Shown piece after piece: positions 18,688 to 25,520 of a DNA stretch of 64,000 bases (within the stretch, counting starts at the first letter, position 1; each line of letters opens with the position of its first letter). Under the pieces are notes generated by a model. The model was not told where the DNA came from. It searched no databases and saw only the letters and a list, made by a program, of their open reading frames with translations. A program made the position numbers and the translations under genes. This DNA is from Burkholderia sp. H160 (GTDB taxonomy: Bacteria > Pseudomonadota > Gammaproteobacteria > Burkholderiales > Burkholderiaceae): contig ABYL01000014.1 of the NCBI GenBank assembly GCA_000173575.1, positions 1-64,000 of the forward strand, read 5' to 3'.

Positions 18688-19017
18688 ATGGTCGGCGAGA
18701 GTATTACCGTTTTGGCTTTGGCTCCCCTGCTCGCGGCCGGGGCGGCGCGCCTGCTTATGGCCGCCATCAAGCAATACCTGAGACCCGAACAGGAGGCGAA
18801 AACGACCTATACGGCGGTCGTCGAGAAAGATGGCACCTCCAAACGGGTTGTTCTCGCATCAAGGATTCCTACGGCAGATGGCGGAGACGCACTTCGCGTC
18901 GACTTCCCCCCTTCGATGTCAAATGAAGACCGAATTCGCTTCCTCGAGAGTGTCCTGGGAGAATCGGAACATCAAACGTCTCAGGACTCGAAACGAACGA
19001 CGCGATCCGCCGAGTAG
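18688..19017 (+). CDS. Unrecognised small membrane-anchored protein (orphan insert gene 2)
   Basis: A 109-residue protein from ATG 18688, two bases after the preceding stop; a TTG at 18682 would overlap it. Residues 5-30 (ITVLALAPLLAAGAARLLMA) form one hydrophobic helix. A short charged alpha/beta-looking domain follows (VVEKDGTSKRVVLASRIP, then a helix NEDRIRFLESVLGE) and a Ser/Thr/Gln-rich tail. One anchoring helix plus a small soluble domain recalls accessory components of some bacterial conflict systems, but I cannot claim homology. Gene order and spacing tie it to the upstream membrane gene. Confidence 0.55.
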   Translation: MVGESITVLALAPLLAAGAARLLMAAIKQYLRPEQEAKTTYTAVVEKDGTSKRVVLASRIPTADGGDALRVDFPPSMSNEDRIRFLESVLGESEHQTSQDSKRTTRSAE

Positions 19018-19054
19018 TGCATCGAAGCTGGGAACGAGTCCATTTGGATAGCCC

Positions 19055-19093
19055 CGAAAAAAGAGGCGGCGCCCACATCAGGCACCGCCTCTT
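19055..19093 (-). terminator. Rho-independent terminator of the exuT transcript
   Basis: Arms AAGAGGCGGCGCC (19061-19073) and GGCACCGCCTCTT (19081-19093) pair with one G-U wobble. Read leftward they are followed by TTTTCGG. It lies 49 bp past the leftward transporter stop. Confidence 0.85.
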
Positions 19094-19141
19094 CTCACTT
19101 CATCTACCGATCAACCCGACACGAGCCGACCGCAATTCGTT

Positions 19142-20446
19142 TTACCTGGCAGTCACCGCATCGGGCGCCCACTTCGGCACCGGCATCTTTTCCGAGCTCC
19201 TGGCCATCAGGCAGACGACGGCCGCGGCGATCAGATCGAACACCGCCAGCACGACGAACAGCGGGCTGTAGCCGATCTGCGTGACGAGCACGCCGAACAG
19301 CGCAGTGAACGCCGCGGCGCCGAGATAGCCGGCCATGCCGCCCATGCCCGTCGCGGTCGCGACTTCGTGCTTGCCGAACATGTCCGACGTGATCGCGTAC
19401 AGTGCACCCGACAGCGTCTGGTGCGCGAAACCGCCGACGCACAGCAGCGCCACCGCCATGTACGGGCTCTCGACGAGACCGACGCACGCCGGCCCGATCA
19501 TGAACAGCGCACCGACCACGAACACCATCTTGCGCGACGTGAACAGCGACACCTTGGCGTATTTGTGGAACAGCGGGCTCAGATAACCGCCGAGCACGCA
19601 GCCGATATCGGCGGCAAGGAACGGCATCCACGCGAACATCGCGACTTCCTTCAGGTTCATGTGACGCTCGGTCATCATGTACAGCGGAATCCACGCGTTG
19701 AACGTTTGCCACGCCGGCTCGGAGAGAATTCGCGGAATTCCGATCGCCCAGAAGTCGCGGCTCGCCAGCATCGCGCGCCAGTTGCGCTTCGGCGTGTTGA
19801 CGTCGTCGTGATGCTTCGCTTCCTGGCCACTCAGAATGTAGTCACGCTCGGCGTTGCCCAGCAACTTCTGGTTACGTGGATGCTTGTAGATGAGCATCCA
19901 CAGCGCACTCCACACGATGCCCGCGACGCCGACGATCACGAACGCGAGTTGCCACTTGCCGTGAAACAGCGCCCACACGACGAGCGGCGGCGCGAGCAGC
20001 GCGCCGATCGACGAGCCGATATTGAACCAGCCGATCGCGACCGAACGCTCCTTCGCCGGGAACCACTCGCTCGTCGCTTTCACGCCTGCCGGAATGCCGG
20101 CCGATTCGGCAAGGCCGAGCAGACCGCGGAACACCGCGAGGCTACGCCAGCCCGTCGCCCATGCAGCGGCCGCGCAAGCCACCGACCATGCAAGCGCGAA
20201 CACCGCGAAGCCGAGCTTGGTGCCGATCGTGTCGAGCACGAAACCGGCGACCGGCTGCATGAACGCATAGCAGAGCTGCCACGCCACGACCACATGCGCA
20301 TACTGCTCGGTCGTGATGTTCAGTTCCTTCATCATCGTCGGTGCCGCGACCGACAACGTATTGCGCGCCAGGTAGTTGATGATCAGGCCGGCCGCGACCA
20401 GACCGACCATCCACCAGCGAATACCCTTGATCTTCATTGCTGCCAT
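19142..20446 (-). CDS. exuT: Hexuronate MFS transporter (ExuT-like)
   Basis: A 434-residue, 12-helix carrier that follows E. coli ExuT, as I recall that sequence, along its length: MKIKGIRWWMVGLVAAGLII, YLARNTLSVAAPTMMKELNI, MQPVAGFVLDTIGTKLGFA, ATSEWFPAKERSVAIGWFN, KHPRNQKLL, EPAWQTFNAWIPLY and CVGGFAHQTLSGALY. ExuT proteins import D-galacturonate and D-glucuronate by proton symport. It lies 36 bp downstream of the second uronate dehydrogenase gene and shares its transcript, giving a compact import-and-oxidise module. A strong terminator ends the operon at 19055-19093. Confidence 0.92.
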   Translation of the reverse strand: MAAMKIKGIRWWMVGLVAAGLIINYLARNTLSVAAPTMMKELNITTEQYAHVVVAWQLCYAFMQPVAGFVLDTIGTKLGFAVFALAWSVACAAAAWATGWRSLAVFRGLLGLAESAGIPAGVKATSEWFPAKERSVAIGWFNIGSSIGALLAPPLVVWALFHGKWQLAFVIVGVAGIVWSALWMLIYKHPRNQKLLGNAERDYILSGQEAKHHDDVNTPKRNWRAMLASRDFWAIGIPRILSEPAWQTFNAWIPLYMMTERHMNLKEVAMFAWMPFLAADIGCVLGGYLSPLFHKYAKVSLFTSRKMVFVVGALFMIGPACVGLVESPYMAVALLCVGGFAHQTLSGALYAITSDMFGKHEVATATGMGGMAGYLGAAAFTALFGVLVTQIGYSPLFVVLAVFDLIAAAVVCLMARSSEKMPVPKWAPDAVTAR

Positions 20447-20482
20447 TCCTCGTGATGCAATGCCCGTCGAACTGACCGGGAC

Positions 20483-21277
20483 TTAAGCCTTGCGCGAATA
20501 GTCGATGCCGACAAAGCTACCGCCCTGGTAGCGCTGGCACAGTTCATCGAGCGGATTCGGGCGCGACAGAATGTCTTGCGCGTAGTCCTCGGCGTTCTGC
20601 TTCGGCTCGTAGCCGAGACGCGCGGCGCCGCTGTTGTCCCACCAACTGCGCGTATTGGCCGACACGCCCCAGATGGTCAGGAAGCCGACGTCTTCCGCTT
20701 CGATGCAGCGCTCGAGGAAATGCATCAGGTCCTTATGGCCGAACCAGGTGCTCAGGTGGCGCTGCTCGGTCGGGCGCTCGAGGCAGCTACCGATGCGCAC
20801 GCACACGCTTTCGATGCCATGCTTGTCCCAGTACATGCGCGCAAGCGCTTCGCCCCACACCTTCGACAGGCCGTAGAAGCCATCGGGGCGCAGTTCGCAG
20901 TCGAGGCTCAGATGCTCCGTGACCGGATACATGCCGATCGCGTGGTTCGAGCTAGCGAACACGATGCGCTTCACGCCGTTGCGGCGCGCACCTTCGTAGA
21001 CTTCGACGAGGCCGCGCAGATTGTTCTCGATGATCTCGGGCAGCGGACGCTCGACGCTCGTGCCGGCGAAATGGATCAGCACGTCCACGCCCTTCAACAG
21101 ACGGTCGACGGTCGCCGGATCGCGCAGGTCGCCGTTCATCACGTCTTCGCCGTCGACGAGCGGCGTCAGCACTTTCGAGCCCGCGGCCGAGCGCAACGGA
21201 ATGCCGCGCGCGACGAATTCAGCACGTACCACGGAGCCGAGCTGGCCGCCGGCGCCACTTAGGGCAATTTTCTTCAT
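20483..21277 (-). CDS. udh: NAD-dependent uronate dehydrogenase paralogue 2
   Basis: A 264-residue short-chain-type dehydrogenase without the N-terminal extension of paralogue 1. NAD binding is by SGAGGQLG (7-14). The acid-sensing region HFAGTSVERPLPEIIENN is typical of uronate dehydrogenases. The catalytic pair is Tyr135 and Lys139 in YGLSK, preceded by SSNHAIGMYPV. The length is the same as characterised Agrobacterium-type Udh. It oxidises galacturonate or glucuronate at C1 to the aldarolactone. It is the first gene of a udh-exuT operon with an operator-like site 48 bp upstream. I judge this copy the more canonical of the two. Confidence 0.9.
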   Translation of the reverse strand: MKKIALSGAGGQLGSVVRAEFVARGIPLRSAAGSKVLTPLVDGEDVMNGDLRDPATVDRLLKGVDVLIHFAGTSVERPLPEIIENNLRGLVEVYEGARRNGVKRIVFASSNHAIGMYPVTEHLSLDCELRPDGFYGLSKVWGEALARMYWDKHGIESVCVRIGSCLERPTEQRHLSTWFGHKDLMHFLERCIEAEDVGFLTIWGVSANTRSWWDNSGAARLGYEPKQNAEDYAQDILSRPNPLDELCQRYQGGSFVGIDYSRKA

Positions 21278-21324
21278 AAGGGGTTCCTTTTACTGCGCCG
21301 CGCGCGTCGTCAAAGCGCGCTTAG

Positions 21325-21341
21325 GTTGTACGATAACGTAC
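21325..21341 (+). promoter_or_regulatory. Operator-like site H (udh-exuT promoter)
   Basis: GTTGTACGATAACGTAC, 48 bp upstream of the udh start. The first 11 bases fit the island consensus exactly. Confidence 0.62.
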
Positions 21342-21445
21342 TATCGGTGATGACCAAGCGGATTTCAACTCGGCATTTACCCTTAAATTGTTGGCTTTGA
21401 ATTTCGTATCCCATTAAGAAACAAGGAGATGCGTCCGATGCATTC

Positions 21446-21462
21446 ATGTGACATCGTATAAC
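21446..21462 (-). promoter_or_regulatory. Operator-like site I (distal udh-exuT region)
   Basis: On the minus strand it reads GTTATACGATGTCACAT, a weaker copy of the island motif about 105 bp from site H. It marks the right-hand border of the regulon. Confidence 0.5.
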
Positions 21463-21554
21463 GAAAAGCGGATTGTTGAGTGGACGACCGGCGCGAGCGA
21501 CGACTGTACGCCGCCCGCACCGTCAACTGACCACACCACTACGTTCCCGAGCGC

Positions 21555-21644
21555 TCAGGAGCCGATGAATTCGAGCAGGTCAGCATTTACCTTGTCGGCC
21601 TCGACCGTGCACATGCCGGGCTGGCCGCCCGGATAGACCTTCAG
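21555..21644 (-). pseudogene. C-terminal relic of an alpha/beta-hydrolase (chloroperoxidase/arylesterase type)
   Basis: The last 29 codons before a stop read like the end of a non-haem chloroperoxidase-type hydrolase: LKVYPGGQPGMCT, then DKVNADLLEFIG. In intact enzymes the motif is YPG-x-PHG, with the His being catalytic; here the equivalent position is Pro. The frame upstream of this segment (to 21803) is arginine- and cysteine-rich and has no family resemblance. The copy has lost both its body and its active-site His. Confidence 0.6.
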
Positions 21645-21789
21645 CGTAGCGTCCCGTCGCCGGCAGGTGGATGAAGCGAAAGCTGCTCTCGAAGCATGCG
21701 CGCGACGAAGCGCATTGCTGCAGCGCGGTCGATTGACGCAGATCGCTTCGCTACACGCGCACCGCCGCGCAACAGCCGATAAAAGAAAC

Positions 21790-21803
21790 TTGATACTCAT
21801 CAA
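21790..21803. promoter_or_regulatory. FNR/Anr-type binding site upstream of cioAB
   Basis: TTGATACTCATCAA fits the consensus TTGAT-N4-ATCAA exactly. It is 180 bp upstream of cioA, whose products are a terminal oxidase, so oxygen-responsive control by an FNR-family regulator is plausible. A rightward promoter was not identified with confidence. Confidence 0.65.
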
Positions 21804-21982
21804 CGGCTTACCCCGTCAATAAGCATTTTTCGAAGAAAACAACGCGGTTCTTTGACGCACATCGCGTCGCAACACATTTTGTTTCGATCCCCTACTCTTC
21901 GGCCATCTGTCCAGCGCAGTGCGCATCGACACCGGTCGACGCGCGTAAGTCCACTCAAGCGGCCATCAAGCACAACACGATC

Positions 21983-23407
21983 ATGAACTCCGCAATATCG
22001 GCATTCGATCTCGCCCGCATTCAATTCGCGTTCACCGTTTCTTTTCACATCGTTTTCCCCGCGCTCAGCATCGGTCTCGCCAGTTTCATCGCCGTTCTCG
22101 AATGGCGCTGGCTGCGGACCGGCAAGGCGTACTACAAAGATCTTTGTCTGTTCTGGTCGAAGATCTTCGCAGTGGCCTTCGGCATGGGCGTCGTCTCCGG
22201 CGTCGTGATGAGCTATCAGTTCGGCACCAACTGGTCGGGCTTTTCGAGTTTCGCCGGGCCCATCACCGGTCCGTTGTTGATGTACGAGGTGATGACCGCG
22301 TTCTTTCTCGAAGCGGGCTTCCTCGGCATCATGCTGTTCGGCTGGCAGCGCGTGAGTCCGCGCGCGCACTTCGGCGCGACGCTGATGGTCGCGATCGGCA
22401 CGCTGATCTCGACCTTCTGGATTCTCGCGTCCAATAGCTGGATGCAGACGCCGCAGGGCTTCGAAGTCGTCGACGGTCACGTCGTGCCGCTCGACTGGTT
22501 CAAGATCATCTTCAATCCTTCCTTTCCGTACCGGCTCGCGCATATGGCGCTCGCGGCGTTCATCGTCGCGGGGCTGGTGGTCGCGGCGGTCGGCGCCTGG
22601 CATCTGCTGCGCGGCCGGCGCGACCCCGCCGTCAAGAAGATGTTCTCGATGGCCCTGTGGCTGCTGTTGATCCTCACGCCGATCCAGGCATTCGTCGGCG
22701 ATCAGCACGGCCTCAATACGCGCGAATATCAGCCGGCGAAGATCGCGGCGATCGAAGGCTTGTGGGACACCGAAAAAGGCGGTACCGCGCTGAACCTGTT
22801 CGGCATCCCCGACATGAAGGCGGAGACCACACGCTATGCGGTGTCGGTGCCGCACCTCGGCAGCCTGATCCTCACGCATAGCTGGGACGGCGAAATTCGC
22901 GGCCTGAAGGAATTCCCGCCGCAGGACCGCCCGGATTCGACCGTGGTGTTCTGGAGCTTCCGCATCATGGCCGGCCTCGGCGTGCTGATGATCGCGATGT
23001 CGATCGCGGCCTGGGTGCTGCACCGCCGTGGACGCCTGTTCGAAGCGAAGTGGTTCCAGCGCCTGTGCGTCGCGATGGGGCCGAGCGGCTTCATCACGCT
23101 GCTGGCCGGCTGGGTCACCACCGAAGCGGGCCGTCAGCCGTGGGTCGTGTACGGCGTGATGCGCACGTCGCAGGCGGTGTCGCCGCTGACCACGCAGCAG
23201 GTCGGCCTGTCACTGATGACGTTCGTGGTCGTCTACTTCCTCGTGTTCGGCACCGGCATCTACTACATGCTGAAGCTGATGCGCTCGGGTCCCGCGCTAC
23301 CTGGCGGCAAGTCGCACGACATGCCCCACGGTCTGCCGCAGCCGGCGCTCGCGCAGACCGCGCGCCGCCCCCTCTCCGCCGCCGATCAGATGATCGACGC
23401 CGTCTAA
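21983..23407 (+). CDS. cioA: Cytochrome bd-type quinol oxidase subunit I (cyanide-insensitive type)
   Basis: A 474-residue, nine-helix membrane protein. Haem ligands are visible: His22 in FTVSFHIVFP, a His in YRLAHMALAAF, and the region GRQPWVVYGVMRTSQAVS near the conserved quinol/Met region. The periplasmic Q-loop carries EYQPAKIAAIEGLW but is short, which with the 474-residue length points to the CIO (short Q-loop) class rather than E. coli CydA. It oxidises ubiquinol and reduces oxygen to water without proton pumping, supporting growth at low oxygen or in cyanide. It is followed 22 bp later by cioB. Confidence 0.93.
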   Translation: MNSAISAFDLARIQFAFTVSFHIVFPALSIGLASFIAVLEWRWLRTGKAYYKDLCLFWSKIFAVAFGMGVVSGVVMSYQFGTNWSGFSSFAGPITGPLLMYEVMTAFFLEAGFLGIMLFGWQRVSPRAHFGATLMVAIGTLISTFWILASNSWMQTPQGFEVVDGHVVPLDWFKIIFNPSFPYRLAHMALAAFIVAGLVVAAVGAWHLLRGRRDPAVKKMFSMALWLLLILTPIQAFVGDQHGLNTREYQPAKIAAIEGLWDTEKGGTALNLFGIPDMKAETTRYAVSVPHLGSLILTHSWDGEIRGLKEFPPQDRPDSTVVFWSFRIMAGLGVLMIAMSIAAWVLHRRGRLFEAKWFQRLCVAMGPSGFITLLAGWVTTEAGRQPWVVYGVMRTSQAVSPLTTQQVGLSLMTFVVVYFLVFGTGIYYMLKLMRSGPALPGGKSHDMPHGLPQPALAQTARRPLSAADQMIDAV

Positions 23408-23429
23408 CCCGCGATTCAAGAGAAAGAAA

Positions 23430-24434
23430 ATGGACGTAACCGTCGTATGGGCCGCGATCATCGCGCTGGGACTTTTCATCTACGTCGTGCTTGACGGCTT
23501 CGACCTCGGCATCGGCATCGTCTTTCCGTTCTTCCCCGACGAAAAGGAACGCGACCTGATGATGAACACGGTCGCGCCGGTGTGGGACGGCAACGAAACC
23601 TGGCTTGTGCTCGGCGGCGCCGCGCTGTTCGCGGTGTTTCCGGTCGTCTACTCGACCGTGCTGTCGGCGCTCTATCTGCCGCTCGTGTTCATGCTCGTGT
23701 GCCTGATCTTTCGCGGCGTGTCGTTCGAGATCCGCGCGAAGGCACGCCGTACGAGGCATTTGTGGGACCTCGCGTTCATCGGCGGCTCGGCCGGCGCGGC
23801 GTTCTTCCAGGGCATCGTGCTCGGCGCGTTCCTGCAAGGCATCCCGGTCGCCGATGGCGCGTATGCCGGCGATGCGTTCGGCTGGCTCACCCCGTTCAGC
23901 CTGCTGACGGGCCTCGGACTCGTCGCGACCTATGCGCTGCTCGGCTGCTGCTGGCTGGTCGCGAAGACCGAGGGCGATCTGCAGCGGCGCCTGCATCGCG
24001 TCGTCTGGCCGCTGACCTTGGTGCTGCTCGGCTTCATCGCCGTGGTCAGTCTGTGGACGCCGCTGATGGACGCGGGCATCGCGCAACGCTGGTTCCATGA
24101 CGGGATCTTCTACCGCTTGCTGCCGGTGCCGTTCCTCGTCGCGATCTGCGCATTCTTCATGCATCGCGCGGTGCGTGCGCGCCATCACAACACGCCGTTC
24201 GTGCTCGCGCTGGCGCTGGTGCTGCTCGGTTATCTCGGGCTGCTCGTGAGCCTGTGGCCGTATGCGATTCCGTCGAGCATCACGCTATGGGAAGCCGCCG
24301 CGCCACGCACGAGCCAGACGTTCACGCTGGCCGGCGCGGCGGTGATCCTGCCGATCATCGTCGCGTATACGACGATGGGTTACTGGGTCTTTCGAGGCAA
24401 GGTGCGTCATGGCGACCAACATCACTATCACTAA
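23430..24434 (+). CDS. cioB: Cytochrome bd-type quinol oxidase subunit II
   Basis: A 334-residue protein with about eight to nine membrane helices. It begins MDVTVVWAAIIALGLFIYVV, followed by LDGFDLGIGIVFPF and the highly conserved APVWDGNETWLVLGGAALFA, the CydB fingerprint. Further on it has LYLPLVFMLVCLIFRGVSFE and GAFLQG. It pairs with subunit I to hold the di-haem site. Its 3' end overlaps the start of a small membrane-protein gene by 26 bp, an arrangement common after cioAB. Transcribed with cioA. Confidence 0.93.
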   Translation: MDVTVVWAAIIALGLFIYVVLDGFDLGIGIVFPFFPDEKERDLMMNTVAPVWDGNETWLVLGGAALFAVFPVVYSTVLSALYLPLVFMLVCLIFRGVSFEIRAKARRTRHLWDLAFIGGSAGAAFFQGIVLGAFLQGIPVADGAYAGDAFGWLTPFSLLTGLGLVATYALLGCCWLVAKTEGDLQRRLHRVVWPLTLVLLGFIAVVSLWTPLMDAGIAQRWFHDGIFYRLLPVPFLVAICAFFMHRAVRARHHNTPFVLALALVLLGYLGLLVSLWPYAIPSSITLWEAAAPRTSQTFTLAGAAVILPIIVAYTTMGYWVFRGKVRHGDQHHYH

Positions 24435-24567
24435 ATCCCAAGGCGGCCGCAAACTGCCGGGCTGGTTCTGGTTCATCGCGCTCTGGTGCTTCGGCGTGGC
24501 CGCGGCGATGTCGCTCGGTTTCGCCTTCAAGCTTCTGATGAATGCCACGTTGTTTGCGGTCAGATAG
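24409..24567 (+). CDS. Small membrane protein of the DUF2474 type (bd oxidase accessory subunit, CydX-like)
   Basis: A 52-residue protein in a different frame from cioB, starting at ATG 24409 inside the cioB 3' end. It opens MATNITITKSQGG, followed by RKLPGWFWFIALWCFGVAAA and one membrane helix ending near LMNATLFAVR. A single helix with a W-F-rich entry and position directly after cioB are the marks of the DUF2474/CydX-like small subunits that stabilise bd-type oxidases. Translational coupling to cioB through the 26-bp overlap is likely. The gene is easily missed because of its length. Confidence 0.72.
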   Translation: MATNITITKSQGGRKLPGWFWFIALWCFGVAAAMSLGFAFKLLMNATLFAVR

Positions 24568-24740
24568 CGGCGCGCGCACGCGCTTAAAAAAAGGGACGCG
24601 CGGCTCGTCTACGTAGCAAGCCGGAACCTATGCGCGGGAGACCTGCCTTAACATCACGAAGCGCATCGAACGAAGCCGGCAACTGCGCACCCTGCAACGG
24701 CGGCAGCCCACAACGGACAGGCTCGACTAACGGAGACATC

Positions 24741-25520
24741 ATGAAGTTTCTTGTAGCCGACGACCATGAACTGATCCGGCAAGGCGTCAAAGGCATGCTG
24801 CGCGGCTTCGACCCCGATGCCCAGTTCGACGAAGCCGATAGTTGGGAAACCCTTGCGACCGCCGCGCGACCCGACGCGAATCACGATCTGGCGATCGTCG
24901 ATCTGCACATGCCGGGCATGAGCGGCGCGAGGTCGCTGGAAACGCTGCTGAAGGCGAACCCGGCGCTGCCGGTCGTGGTGCTGTCCGCGGAGGAATCACC
25001 CGACGAGATGCGCGCGGTGCTCGCGGCGGGCGCGCTCGGCTTCGTGCCGAAGCGCCAGCCCGCCAGCGTGATGCTGAAGGCGATCGAGCTGGTGCTGTCC
25101 GGCGGTGCTTATGTGCCGATGGAGGCGTTGAGTCTGCTCGGCTCACGCGAGACCCAGGCAGCGGGTTGCGCGGGAGCCGATGCCGATGGAACAGCTGCCG
25201 TGTCAGCCCCGAACGCCACCGCCCAAGCCGCCCGCGCGCCGGGCCAGGGCGCAGTCGCGCAGACCCAACCGGTCACGCAGGTGCCGTCGCTGCAGCCGCA
25301 TCAGCAGCATCTGCTCGAGAACCTGTCACCGCGGCAGCAGGACATCATGCGGCTCGTGCATCGCGGCTGGACCAACAAGATGATCGCGCGCGAGCTCGGC
25401 GTCGCCGAAGGGACCGTCAAAGTGCATCTGTCGGTGATCTTTCGGGCGCTCGGCGTGCATAACCGGTCGACCGCGATCGCGGTGATCAACGGATGGCTGG
25501 AGGCGGGGAAGACGTTGTAG
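24741..25520 (+). CDS. NarL/FixJ-type response regulator with LuxR HTH
   Basis: A 259-residue protein from ATG 24741 with a CGGAGA ribosome site. The receiver domain (1-120) shows the acidic pair DD in VADDHE and phospho-acceptor Asp54 in AIVDLHMPG. The conserved Lys lies in GFVPKRQPAS. A long Ala/Gln/Pro-rich linker (about 140-195) precedes the LuxR-type HTH (LSPRQQDIMRLVHRGWTNKM onwards, ending VHNRSTAIAVINGWL). It is convergent with a hybrid histidine kinase gene whose last 35 bp overlap its own. The pair probably forms one signalling system. The trigger and targets are unknown; proximity to cioAB does not prove a link. Confidence 0.88.
   Translation: MKFLVADDHELIRQGVKGMLRGFDPDAQFDEADSWETLATAARPDANHDLAIVDLHMPGMSGARSLETLLKANPALPVVVLSAEESPDEMRAVLAAGALGFVPKRQPASVMLKAIELVLSGGAYVPMEALSLLGSRETQAAGCAGADADGTAAVSAPNATAQAARAPGQGAVAQTQPVTQVPSLQPHQQHLLENLSPRQQDIMRLVHRGWTNKMIARELGVAEGTVKVHLSVIFRALGVHNRSTAIAVINGWLEAGKTL

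Larger units (their letters stand above)
21278..21789. other. Intergenic region between udh-exuT and the cio operon, with operator sites and a gene relic
   Basis: About 700 bp separate the leftward udh start from the rightward cioA start. The region holds operator-like sites H and I, a hydrolase relic (21555-21644), an FNR-type box (21790-21803) and a direct repeat: TTGACGCAGATCGCTTCG at 21733 and TTGACGCACATCGCGTCG at 21852. The rest looks non-coding. Confidence 0.55.
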
